From CF-161 sp035259145 (GTDB lineage: Bacteria > Chloroflexota > Dormibacteria > Dormibacterales > Dormibacteraceae): a stretch of DNA of 30,708 nt. Numbering within the stretch: position 1 is the stretch's first letter; every line of letters begins with the position of its first letter. The DNA lies in contig DATFWQ010000366.1 in assembly GCA_035259145.1 (NCBI GenBank), positions 1 to 30,708 on the forward strand. The letters run 5' to 3'. Below the pieces are notes generated by a model, which made no database searches, was not told where the DNA came from, and worked only from the letters and a program-made list of their open reading frames with translations. Shown here one piece after another: positions 21,594 to 29,657 of the stretch. The position numbers and the translations under genes were made by a program.

Positions 21594-22493
21594 CTAGTCG
21601 AGCCCTTGCTGCCTCACGTGCTCGCGGAAGCCCCGCGGCGTAAACCCGAAGGCCCGCTCCACCGAATCCAGCTCGGTGGCGTTGTCGAAGTTGAAGAGCT
21701 CGAGCGCGGCGGGAGTCAGCGGTGGCCGCTGCAGGAGCGCCGTCATGATGCTCGCCTGCGCGCTCGCCACGGCGAGGGGCATCGGGACGAGAAGGCGCCG
21801 GACGTGCAGGGCGGCACAGATCTCGACAAGCACATCCTGAAACGTCACATGCTCCGCCCCACCGACCGGCAGCCCGCGGCCCAGGGGGGCTTGATCCCCC
21901 AGACACATCTGGACGCAGGTCACGAGGTCCTCGATCCAGAGGGGCTGGAGTCGCACCCGCCCTCCGCCTAGCAATGGCAGCACCGGCCAGCTCCTGGCGA
22001 GCCGTGCCAGTGCCGTCACGAAAGGCGCGCCGCGCCCAAAGAGCACTGAAGGCTGGAGGATCACGTACGGGATCCCGCTCTGTCGCACCGCCTCCTCCAT
22101 ACCCCAGCGGGTCGCCATGTAGGTCCCCCGTGGGGCGGGACGAGTGCCGAGCCCAGACATCAACACCACGCGCTCGATCCCGGCCCTGGTGGCTGCTTTC
22201 ATCAGGTTCTCGGTCCCTGCTCGGTTGACGAGCTCGTAGGCGCCCGGAGACGGTTCCTTGTGGTCGGCCGTGATGGCGGCTGCGTGGATCACGTGCTGGA
22301 CGCCTTGCAGCGCGGCGTCCAGCGTGGCGGCCTGGGTCAGGTCGCCCTGCACACACTCCATAGATGCCGGGAGCGAACCGGGACGTGCGCTCCTGACGAG
22401 GCCTCGCAGATGAAGGTCGGGCCGATCGGCGAGGCGCCGAGACACGCTGCCGCCGACGAAGCCGCTCGCGCCGGTGACCAGGATGGTGATCAT
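21594..22493 (-). CDS. Atypical/extended SDR: NAD(P)-binding epimerase-like protein (NDUFA9-like subgroup)
   Basis: The 299-residue protein has a Rossmann motif at the N-terminus ('TGASGFVGG', residues 7-15), 'CVQGDLTQ' after strand 3, 'VIHAAAIT', 'VNRAGTENLMKAA' and 'VVLMSGLG'. At the usual Tyr-x3-Lys site it has 'YMATRWGMEE', with Arg replacing Lys, common in atypical SDRs that bind rather than turn over nucleotide or act on unknown substrates. Its ATG overlaps the stop of the TetR gene (ATGA at 22490-22493), so the two are probably co-translated. The TetR regulator may control this operon. It is convergent with the MOSC gene at 15 bases. Confidence 0.88.
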   Translation of the reverse strand: MITILVTGASGFVGGSVSRRLADRPDLHLRGLVRSARPGSLPASMECVQGDLTQAATLDAALQGVQHVIHAAAITADHKEPSPGAYELVNRAGTENLMKAATRAGIERVVLMSGLGTRPAPRGTYMATRWGMEEAVRQSGIPYVILQPSVLFGRGAPFVTALARLARSWPVLPLLGGGRVRLQPLWIEDLVTCVQMCLGDQAPLGRGLPVGGAEHVTFQDVLVEICAALHVRRLLVPMPLAVASAQASIMTALLQRPPLTPAALELFNFDNATELDSVERAFGFTPRGFREHVRQQGLD

Positions 22494-23125
22494 GAGGCCT
22501 CCCCAAACGGAAATGCGGCCCCCAGACGACGAGCCTCCTCGAGCATGGCGTCCACGCGGGACCGGTCACCGTCCGCGTGGACGAGGAGGTCGATGCCCAG
22601 GTACATGGCGAGCGTGGCCTGCGCCGCAACTCGAAGGTTGACGGCGCCGCCCACCGGAAGGCGGTGCAGGAACCCCCGCATGAGCTCCTCCGTGAACAAG
22701 ATCCACGGCTCCATGCGAGCCGTGAGCTCAGCTGCGAGCGCCGGTACCGCCAGGCTGGCGGCGAACAGCTCGGCGAGGACCGTCGTGTGTCCGCACTCCG
22801 CGTCCTCCCGGTAGAGTGCCGCCGCCGCGTCCAGCAGGCGGGGCAGTTCGTCGATGTCCCCGAGTGCCTGCCGGTAGCGGGTCATACGCCGATCGCTGCT
22901 GACGTCGAGGGCTGCCAGCAGGAGGTCGTTGACGCTGCCGAAGTGGTAGAAGATCAGGGCCTGGTTGAACCCCCCGGTACGTGCGATGCTCCGAGCGCTC
23001 GTGCCCGCGTAGCCGTTGGCGCGGAGCGTCTCGAAAGCCGCTTCCACGATGCGCTGCCTGGTCTCCAAAGCCTCTTGAGCGCGCGCTTTGAGCACTCGCT
23101 CAAGCATACCATGGAGTTGACGCAT
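22490..23125 (-). CDS. TetR-family transcriptional regulator
   Basis: From ATG 23125 the product is 211 residues (ATG 23107 is an alternative, 205 residues). The N-terminal DNA-binding domain is clear: 'TRQRIVEAAFETLRANGYAGTSARSIARTGGFNQALIFYHFGS' in sense, spanning about residues 22-64, with the HTH at 42-63. The C-terminal helical ligand domain is unassigned. It overlaps the SDR gene and is divergent from the Clp-repeat gene at 23218. An imperfect palindrome around TGTCGACA near 23187 in the divergent gap is a possible autoregulatory site. Confidence 0.88.
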   Translation of the reverse strand: MRQLHGMLERVLKARAQEALETRQRIVEAAFETLRANGYAGTSARSIARTGGFNQALIFYHFGSVNDLLLAALDVSSDRRMTRYRQALGDIDELPRLLDAAAALYREDAECGHTTVLAELFAASLAVPALAAELTARMEPWILFTEELMRGFLHRLPVGGAVNLRVAAQATLAMYLGIDLLVHADGDRSRVDAMLEEARRLGAAFPFGEAS

Positions 23126-23217
23126 GGCAGACTCGACGGTGAAGTGCACGCCAGCGCTCCGCGGCAAGGGAGGCCGAGGCCCCACCTGTCGACAAGGCAG
23201 GCGCTGGAGGAATTGAG

Positions 23218-24048
23218 ATGGTCCCATTCGAGAGATTCACCCGAGGTGCGAAGAAGGCTCTGGCCCTCGCCCATGAAGCGGCTCAGGACGCGGGCGCGGA
23301 CATCGAGGCGGAGCACCTGCTGGTTGGCATCGCTCGCGAGCGGAACGGGCTGGGCGCCAGGATTCTGACTCGCCTTGGCGTTAGTCCCGAAGAGATCGAC
23401 CGGCAGGTCGGAGTAAGGCCGCAGACGACCGCCGACGGTTCTCGGGGTGCCCCGGCTGCCGGCGTGGGACGCGTCATCGAGCTTGCCTTCGAAGAGGCGG
23501 TCCTCCTACGTCACCGAGAAGTCGGGACCGAACACCTCCTGCTCGGGGTCATCACCGAGGGGACCTCTCACGGCGCCAGGGCACTGGGCACGCTCGGTGT
23601 CTCCTCAGAGCGCGTCAGGCGCATGATCCGCGTATTGAGGACCCTGCCGCCTGCTGGAGGGCCGATCACGGCCAGGTTGCCGGATCAACCACTCGAGCTC
23701 GAGACGCCAAATGCGCCAGATGTCGACGCGGTCCTACACGAGGCGATGGGAAGAGCCCAGCAGGAAGAGGCGCTGAACGTGCGCCTGGACCACCTCGTGC
23801 TCGCCATGTTCAGCCAGCCTGACGGCCGGGCACTGCTGAGATGGCTGGGAGTCGATTCGGCGGCGCTGGAGAATCTCGCGCCGCCACCCAGCGTGGTCGA
23901 CGCCCAACGGCGCGTCCGCGAAGTCCAGGCCATGGACGAGGTCCTCGCCGCGAGGGCCAGGTCGACAGCGGAGCGAGCCCTCCGCGACTGGGTCAGGACC
24001 TGGTGGCTCACGCCCCCACCGCCGGAAGCGCCCGCCCAGCCAACCTGA
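23218..24048 (+). CDS. Standalone Clp N-domain protein with three Clp-R-like repeats and no AAA+ ATPase
   Basis: The 276-residue product has GGAGG 7 bases before ATG 23218. Two clear Clp R repeats (about residues 5-64 and 83-138) carry 'EHLL' at 32-35 and 105-108 and 'LGV' at each repeat end. A third, more diverged repeat (about 168-220) keeps 'DHLV' at 191-194 and 'WLGVDS'. The C-terminus (about 225-276) is a charged helix with a Pro-rich tail. In ClpA/ClpC the N-domain receives adaptors and substrates; here the Walker motifs of the ATPase are absent over the full length. Relatives without ATPase could act as adaptors, decoys or chaperones, but no role is established from this sequence. It is divergent from the TetR gene. 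Confidence 0.85.
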   Translation: MVPFERFTRGAKKALALAHEAAQDAGADIEAEHLLVGIARERNGLGARILTRLGVSPEEIDRQVGVRPQTTADGSRGAPAAGVGRVIELAFEEAVLLRHREVGTEHLLLGVITEGTSHGARALGTLGVSSERVRRMIRVLRTLPPAGGPITARLPDQPLELETPNAPDVDAVLHEAMGRAQQEEALNVRLDHLVLAMFSQPDGRALLRWLGVDSAALENLAPPPSVVDAQRRVREVQAMDEVLAARARSTAERALRDWVRTWWLTPPPPEAPAQPT

Positions 24049-24114
24049 CAACACGCCGAATCGGCGATTGCGTTACCCTAGGTGGTTCCCCCCGGCCCAC
24101 GCTTGGAGGTTGCC

Positions 24115-25845
24115 GTGCTCTCGCCTGCGTTGCGACGCTTCCTGCCCTACCTGCGGCCGCACAGGCACCTGCTCGTGCTCACCGTGGTGGCGGCCCTGGT
24201 GTCCCTGGCGGCGGCGACGGCCATCCCCCTCCTGATCAAAGCGGTGATCGACGGCCCGGTTGCGCACCGCCAGCCCGGCGAGCTGCTGCCCTTCGGCCTT
24301 GCGCTCCTGGGTCTGGCCGCCCTCGAAGGCGCCGCCAACTTCACCCGGCGCAACTACTCGGTGCTGGCTTCACTACGCATGGAGACGGACCTCCGCGACG
24401 ACTTCTACGCCCACCTTCAAGGGCTCCAGGTCGCATTTCACGATAACTGGCAATCGGGGCAACTGCTGTCGCGCGCGGTTGCCGACATCCAGACCGTGCG
24501 CCGCTTCGTCGGCTTCGGCGTCATCTTCGCGGGCTTCTTCGGCGCCCAGTGGATCGTCGTCCTGATCATCTTGATCCGCCTCGACTGGCGCCTGGCCATC
24601 ATCAGCGGCCTCGTCGTCCTGCCCATCGGTCTGATCAGCCGCCGCTTCTTCCGCCGTTACGCGGTCATCGCCCGCCGCGTGCAGGATCAGCAGGGCGACA
24701 TGACCACCGTGATCGAGGAGATGGCGACCGGCGTGCGCATCATCAAGGCGTTCGGCCGGGACCGGCTGCTGCTCGAGCGCTTCGAGCGCGAGGCCGGCCG
24801 CCTGCGCGGCACCAACCTGGACGCGGTCCGCGTCCGATCGTCGACGTGGACGACCTTCACCCTGGTGCTGAACGCCGATCTCGCGATCGTGCTGCTCCTG
24901 GGCGGCCTGGCGGTGACACAGCACGAGCTGACAATCGGCGGCCTGGTCGCCTTCATGACCTACCTGTTCATGCTCATCTGGCCGCTTGACGCCCTGGGGT
25001 GGATCCTGGCCATGGGGGAGGAGGCGACCACCGCCTCGACCCGCCTGGCCGAGGTTCTGGACTCTCGGCCCGAGGTCGTGGACAGACCCAGGGCACGTGC
25101 CCTCAGCCGGGCGCGAGGCCACGTCCGGCTCGAGAGCGTCAGCTTCCGGTACCCCGGTGGGGGCGGCTGGGTGCTGCGTGACCTGGACATGGAGCTGGAG
25201 CCTGGAGAGACTCTGGCTCTGGTCGGCGCCACCGGCAGCGGAAAGACCACAGTGGTGACGCTGGTCCCGCGCCTTTACGACGTCACCGAAGGAAGGGTGA
25301 CGCTCGACGGTGTCGACATACGGGATATACAGCTCCGCTCGCTCCGGGCGCACATCGGCATGGCGTTCGAGGACCCCATCCTGTTCTCGGCCTCCGTGCA
25401 CGAGAACCTGGTGATGGGCCGGCCGATCAGCTCCGACGACGATCTCAAGCGAGCCCTCCGGATCGCCAGGGCTGATTTTGTCTGGGACCTGCCCTGGGGC
25501 CTGGAAACCCGCGTTGGCGAGCAGGGATACTCCTTGTCTGGCGGGCAGCGGCAGCGGTTGGCCCTGGCCAGGGCAGTCCTCGGCTCTCCGCGTGTGCTGG
25601 TTCTCGACGACCCGCTCTCGGCGGTGGACGTGCACACCGAACGGGAGATCGAGGGGGCGCTGGCCGAAGTGCTGGATGGGGTCACGGCGCTGCTGGTGGT
25701 GCACCGCCCGTCGACTCTTGCCCTGGCTGACAGGGTGGCCCTCCTTGACGGTGGTCGGATCGCGGCGGTGGGCACCCACTCGGAGCTGCTGCGCACCTCG
25801 GGCAGATACCGCTCTCTGCTGGCGGAACGCGCAGAGGTGGCATAG
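24115..25845 (+). CDS. ABC half-exporter with degenerate ATP site (heterodimer subunit 1)
   Basis: GTG 24115 is preferred over GTG 24082 because GGAGG lies 5 bases upstream. The 576-residue protein has an N-terminal six-helix exporter domain (about 1-310) and a C-terminal ATPase: Walker A 'GATGSGKTT' (371-379), signature 'LSGGQ' (474-478), Walker B 'VLVLDDP' and H-loop His530. The catalytic Glu after Walker B is replaced by Asp499, and the Q-loop Gln by Glu419. This marks a non-canonical ATP site, as in one subunit of heterodimeric exporters such as TM287/288 or BmrCD. The partner gene follows after 3 bases. Lipids, peptides or drugs are typical substrates; the cargo here is unknown. Confidence 0.92.
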   Translation: MLSPALRRFLPYLRPHRHLLVLTVVAALVSLAAATAIPLLIKAVIDGPVAHRQPGELLPFGLALLGLAALEGAANFTRRNYSVLASLRMETDLRDDFYAHLQGLQVAFHDNWQSGQLLSRAVADIQTVRRFVGFGVIFAGFFGAQWIVVLIILIRLDWRLAIISGLVVLPIGLISRRFFRRYAVIARRVQDQQGDMTTVIEEMATGVRIIKAFGRDRLLLERFEREAGRLRGTNLDAVRVRSSTWTTFTLVLNADLAIVLLLGGLAVTQHELTIGGLVAFMTYLFMLIWPLDALGWILAMGEEATTASTRLAEVLDSRPEVVDRPRARALSRARGHVRLESVSFRYPGGGGWVLRDLDMELEPGETLALVGATGSGKTTVVTLVPRLYDVTEGRVTLDGVDIRDIQLRSLRAHIGMAFEDPILFSASVHENLVMGRPISSDDDLKRALRIARADFVWDLPWGLETRVGEQGYSLSGGQRQRLALARAVLGSPRVLVLDDPLSAVDVHTEREIEGALAEVLDGVTALLVVHRPSTLALADRVALLDGGRIAAVGTHSELLRTSGRYRSLLAERAEVA

Positions 25846-25848
25846 CGG

Positions 25849-27672
25849 ATGGCGGTGGAGACCGCAAAACCGGTCCAGCGCGACGCCTGGCGCGGTGTGG
25901 CGGCGGAGGACGTGGACGAGCTCCCCGCGGACGTCAGCGCCCTCCTTCGCCGGCGCTCGCGGCGGCTTCTGGGCCGCCTGGTCGCGCCCTATCGCTGGCG
26001 GCTGCTGGCGGCCGTGGCGCTGATCACCCTCCGAACCGGGGGCGCTCTGTGCATCCCCTACCTCGTCGGCCAGGCGATCGACCGCGGCATCGGGCGCGGC
26101 AACGCAGGGCTGCTCGAGCTCTATGTGGGATTGATCGGGGTCGCGGCCGTCGCCGCGGCGCTGGGCAACTGGGGCTTCCTTCGTGTCTCCGGTGGGGTCG
26201 GGCAGGACGTGCTCTACGACCTGCGGGTGCGCGTCTACACCCACATGCAGCGCCTCTCACTGTCGTTCTATGAGCGCTACACCTCCGGCCGCATCATCTC
26301 GCGGCTGACCAACGACATCGATACCCTGACCGACCTCCTGGCGACTGGCCTGACGTCGCTCGCGACCTCCTCCGTCTCGATCGTGGCCATCAGCGTCATC
26401 CTGCTGCTGCTCGACATCCGGCTGGGCGCCGTGACGCTCCTTGCGTTCCCGGTGATCCTGCTGCTGACGCAGTGGTTCCGGCACAACTCGTCGCGCGCCT
26501 ACCGCGCCGTTCGGCAGGCGATCGCGCTGGTCATCGTCCACTACACCGAGTCGCTGAGCGGGATCCGCGCGGTGCAGGCCTACGGCCGCGAGCCGCGGAA
26601 TCAGGAGATCTTCGAGGATCTGAACGGCCGCTACCGCGACGCCAACGCCTGGTCGGTGCGGCTTTCGTCGACCTACGGGCCAGGCATCTCGTTCCTGGGC
26701 CGGCTGACCACTGTCGGGGTACTCGCCGTCGGCGGCCTGCTGGTCATGCGGGGCTCGCTCACGCTGGGCGTGCTGACGGCATTCATCCTCTACGTTCGGC
26801 AGTTCTTCGAACCGATGCAGGATCTGTCCCAGTTCTACACGCTGTTTCAGGCTGCGGCGGCCGCGATGGAAAAGCTCTCCGGGGTTCTGGAAGAGACCTC
26901 CGCGGTCCCGGAGCCGGAGCACCCCACGCGGCTGCAGGCGGCGGGGGCGATCGAGTTCGCCGAAGTGACGTTCGCCTATCGCGAGCAGCCCGTGCTGCAC
27001 AGTCTGTCCTTCTCGATCCCTGCCGGGCAGACGGTGGCGCTGGTCGGCGAGACCGGTGCCGGCAAGTCGACCATCGCCCGCCTCGTCGCCCGTTTCTACG
27101 ACCCGACCGAAGGCGTGATCCGTCTCGATGGCGTGGACCTCCGGGATGTCGACCCGCGCGACCTGCGCCGCGCGATCGTGATGGTCACCCAGGAGAGCTT
27201 TCTCTTCAGCGGCACGGTGGCCGACAACATCGGCTTCGGCCGCCCCAGCGCCTCGACGGCCGAGATCGAGTCGGCGGCACGGGCCATAGGAGCGCACGAC
27301 TTCATCGCAGCGCTGCCAGAGGGATACGACACGGAGGTCAGGCGCCGCGGCGTGAGGCTCTCGTCGGGCCAGCGGCAGCTGGTCGCCTTCGCCCGCGCCT
27401 TTCTGGCCGACCCAAGGGTGCTGATCCTGGACGAGGCGACCTCCTCGCTGGACCTGCCCACCGAACGGCTGGTCCAGAGGGCGTTGCGGACCCTGCTGGC
27501 GGACCGGACGGCCATCATCATCGCCCACAGGCTCTCGACCGTTGAGATCGCGGACAGGGTGCTGGTCGTTGACGCTGGGCGCATCGTCGAAGACGGGCCG
27601 CCCGCGGTACTGGTGGGATCCGGCGGGCACTACGGGGCCCTGCACCGTGCATGGTTGGAGTCGCTGGCGTGA
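25849..27672 (+). CDS. ABC half-exporter with canonical catalytic Glu (heterodimer subunit 2)
   Basis: The 607-residue protein has an N-terminal basic extension of about 45 residues, a six-helix exporter domain (about 45-345) and an ATPase with Walker A 'GETGAGKST' (400-408), a normal Q-loop ('VTQESFLFSG'), Walker B 'LILDEAT' with Glu529, and 'IIIAHRLST'. Its signature is 'LSSGQ' (504-508) instead of LSGGQ. The composite site formed by subunit 1 Walker motifs and this signature would be degenerate on both sides, while the other site (Glu529 with the subunit 1 LSGGQ) is canonical. It starts 3 bases after the subunit 1 stop, so the two are one transcription unit. Confidence 0.92.
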   Translation: MAVETAKPVQRDAWRGVAAEDVDELPADVSALLRRRSRRLLGRLVAPYRWRLLAAVALITLRTGGALCIPYLVGQAIDRGIGRGNAGLLELYVGLIGVAAVAAALGNWGFLRVSGGVGQDVLYDLRVRVYTHMQRLSLSFYERYTSGRIISRLTNDIDTLTDLLATGLTSLATSSVSIVAISVILLLLDIRLGAVTLLAFPVILLLTQWFRHNSSRAYRAVRQAIALVIVHYTESLSGIRAVQAYGREPRNQEIFEDLNGRYRDANAWSVRLSSTYGPGISFLGRLTTVGVLAVGGLLVMRGSLTLGVLTAFILYVRQFFEPMQDLSQFYTLFQAAAAAMEKLSGVLEETSAVPEPEHPTRLQAAGAIEFAEVTFAYREQPVLHSLSFSIPAGQTVALVGETGAGKSTIARLVARFYDPTEGVIRLDGVDLRDVDPRDLRRAIVMVTQESFLFSGTVADNIGFGRPSASTAEIESAARAIGAHDFIAALPEGYDTEVRRRGVRLSSGQRQLVAFARAFLADPRVLILDEATSSLDLPTERLVQRALRTLLADRTAIIIAHRLSTVEIADRVLVVDAGRIVEDGPPAVLVGSGGHYGALHRAWLESLA

Positions 27673-27719
27673 CGTGCGCCGTCTTGACCGCGTGCGGGCT
27701 TACTCCCGACCAGGTCTCG

Positions 27720-27725
27720 TAGGAT
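27720..27725 (+). promoter_or_regulatory. Candidate -10 element for the S9 peptidase gene
   Basis: TAGGAT ends 8 bases before GTG 27734, consistent with a leaderless transcript starting at the GTG. There is no normally spaced -35; TTGACC at 27684-27689 is too far (30 bases). Confidence 0.4.
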
Positions 27726-27733
27726 CTGCCTCC

Positions 27734-29572
27734 GTGCAGCTGCCTGACCTGATCCCCCGTAAGGTCCTGTTCGGCAACCCTACCCGCATCAGCCCGGCCG
27801 TCTCACCTGACGGCAGCCGCCTGGCCTACATCGCCCCTGTCGATGGCGTGCTCAACGTCTGGGTCGGCTCCCTGGGTGGCGACGACTTCCAGCCCGTCAC
27901 AGCGGATCGCGACCGCGGTGTCCGCTTCTTCGCCTGGGCGCACGACAACGGGCACCTGCTGCACATCCAGGACCGCGGTGGCGACGAGGACTGGCACGTC
28001 TACGCAACCGACGTGGTGGCGGGCGGGACCCGGGATCTGACGCCGTTCCAGGGCATCCAGGCTCGATTCGTGGCCATGGACAAGCACTTTCCTGACACCC
28101 TCCTGCTGGGCATCAACCGCCGCACGGCCGAGCTTCACGATGTCTACCGCCTCGACCTGCCGAGCGGAGAGCTCACGCTGGTCGCGGAGAATCCCGGCTA
28201 CGCGGCCTGGGTGGCCGACCGCCAGCTCCAGGTTCGGGCCGCGGTCCAGCCCACGCCTGACGGCGGGATGGTGACGCTGGTCCGCGACACTCAGGACGGC
28301 GACTGGCGCGCCGTTCATGCCGTCGGCCTCGAAGATGCGCTGACCACCAATCCGATCGGATTCACGACCGACGGCGCGTCGCTGCTGATGATCTCCTCGC
28401 GCGACGCCGACACCGGCCGGCTGCTCAGGCTGCGCCTGGACAGCGGCGCGGGCGAAGTGCTGTTCGAGGACCCGCAGTACGACGTGGTCGGGGTGGTCAC
28501 CGACCCGGACACTCGGGAGCCGGACCTCGTTACCGTGCTGCGTGAGCGGTCGGAGGTGGGGGTGCTCAACCCGGCGATCGCTACGGACGTGGAGCGCGTC
28601 CGGTCGCTCCACCCCGGAGACATGGCGCTGATCGGCCGTGACCATGGCAACCTCATCTGGCTGGCGGCCTTCACGGCGGACGATGGGCCCATCTCCTACT
28701 TCGCCTTTGACCGCCGCACGGGGCATAGCCGGTTCCTCTTCACGCACCGGCCGGAGCTCGAGGGCTGCACGCTGGCCCGTATGGAGCCCTTCTCGTTCAG
28801 GGCTCGCGACGGGCTGTCCGTCCGCGGTTACCTCAGCTTTCCGGCAGGACCAGAGCGACGTGGGCTGCCCGCAGTCCTGAACGTCCACGGCGGCCCCTGG
28901 GCGCGCGACGCCTGGGGCTTCAACCCGGAGGCGCAGTGGCTGGCCAATCGCGGCTACCTCTGCATCCAGGTCAACTTTCGCGGCTCGACCGGATACGGCA
29001 AGCGGTTCGTCAGTGCGGGCGACCGAGAGTGGGGAGCGAAGATGCACGACGACCTGGTGGACGCCGTGCGCTGGGTGGTCGACCGTGGTCATGCGGATCC
29101 CTCGCGCGTCGGGATCTATGGGGGTTCCTACGGGGGCTACGCGGCGCTGGTGGGCGCCACGTTCACGCCCGACGTCTTCCGGTGCGCCGTCGACGTGGTC
29201 GGCCCGTCAAACCTGAAGACGCTCATCGAGTCCACGCCGCCCTACTGGAAGCCGCTGATCGCGCAGTTCCACGCACGCGTCGGCAACCCCGAGACCGAGG
29301 CTCAGTTTCTCTGGTCTCGGTCGCCCCTGTCGCGCGTCGACCAGATCCGCATCCCACTGCTGATCGCTCAGGGCGCCAACGACCCACGCGTCAAGCAGGC
29401 CGAGTCGGAGCAGATCGTGGCCTCCCTGCGCGAGAAAGGGATTCCCCACGAGTACATGCTCTTCCCTGATGAGGGCCATGGCTTCGCCAAGCCCGAGAAC
29501 CGGCTGCGCTTCTATGCCACGGCTGAGCGCTTCCTGGCGCAGCACCTGGGCGGCCGGTTTGAAGCGGCGTAG
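27734..29572 (+). CDS. S9 (prolyl oligopeptidase) family serine peptidase
   Basis: From GTG 27734 the product is 612 residues; an open frame continues upstream but without family similarity. Residues about 1-350 form a beta-propeller-like region ('ISPAVSPDGSRLAYIAP' and further repeats) that in this family gates access to the active site. The C-terminal alpha/beta hydrolase (about 370-612) has 'GGSYGGY' with nucleophile Ser465, Asp550 in 'QGANDPRV' and His582 in 'DEGHGF'. This is the S9 acylaminoacyl-peptidase/dipeptidyl-peptidase pattern. No signal peptide is seen, so it is probably cytoplasmic and trims short peptides. It is convergent with the P450 gene, with a hairpin element between. Confidence 0.92.
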   Translation: MQLPDLIPRKVLFGNPTRISPAVSPDGSRLAYIAPVDGVLNVWVGSLGGDDFQPVTADRDRGVRFFAWAHDNGHLLHIQDRGGDEDWHVYATDVVAGGTRDLTPFQGIQARFVAMDKHFPDTLLLGINRRTAELHDVYRLDLPSGELTLVAENPGYAAWVADRQLQVRAAVQPTPDGGMVTLVRDTQDGDWRAVHAVGLEDALTTNPIGFTTDGASLLMISSRDADTGRLLRLRLDSGAGEVLFEDPQYDVVGVVTDPDTREPDLVTVLRERSEVGVLNPAIATDVERVRSLHPGDMALIGRDHGNLIWLAAFTADDGPISYFAFDRRTGHSRFLFTHRPELEGCTLARMEPFSFRARDGLSVRGYLSFPAGPERRGLPAVLNVHGGPWARDAWGFNPEAQWLANRGYLCIQVNFRGSTGYGKRFVSAGDREWGAKMHDDLVDAVRWVVDRGHADPSRVGIYGGSYGGYAALVGATFTPDVFRCAVDVVGPSNLKTLIESTPPYWKPLIAQFHARVGNPETEAQFLWSRSPLSRVDQIRIPLLIAQGANDPRVKQAESEQIVASLREKGIPHEYMLFPDEGHGFAKPENRLRFYATAERFLAQHLGGRFEAA

Positions 29573-29587
29573 GCCCGGGGCGTCGCT

Positions 29588-29656
29588 GACTCTCCCCTGC
29601 GAAGTGGGCCGCGAAGTCGGGGGGGTACCCGGCGAAGCCGGGGGAGGGGGAGAGTC
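29588..29656. repeat. Palindromic repeat, copy B, between convergent genes (possible bidirectional terminator)
   Basis: GACTCTCCCC (29588-29597) is perfectly inverted at 29647-29656, with an inner hairpin 29628-29633/29637-29642 (CCCGGC, loop GAA, GCCGGG). Bases 29617-29650 match the reverse complement of the element at 4841-4874 with two mismatches. It fills nearly the whole gap between the S9 peptidase and P450 genes, where it could terminate transcription from both sides. Confidence 0.65.
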
Positions 29657-29657
29657 C

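Noticed and set aside
21565..22629. Open frame of 354 codons overlapping the SDR gene in another frame
   Set aside because: The SDR frame has a clear Rossmann motif and a stop-start overlap with the TetR gene; this one is Arg/Pro-rich noise.
24054..24066. CGCCGA-A-TCGGCG inverted repeat between the Clp-repeat and ABC genes
   Set aside because: A 6-bp arm with a 1-base loop and no T-run is common by chance at this GC content; not called as terminator or operator.
24373..26244. Long open frame (623 codons) on the minus strand opposite the first ABC exporter gene
   Set aside because: It is antisense to a gene with complete ABC motifs; its product is low-complexity His/Gln/Asp-rich sequence with no domain. 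Long antisense frames are expected at this GC content.
26257..27645. Open frame of 462 codons opposite the second ABC exporter gene
   Set aside because: Same reason: a shadow of a well-supported gene, with no recognisable domain.
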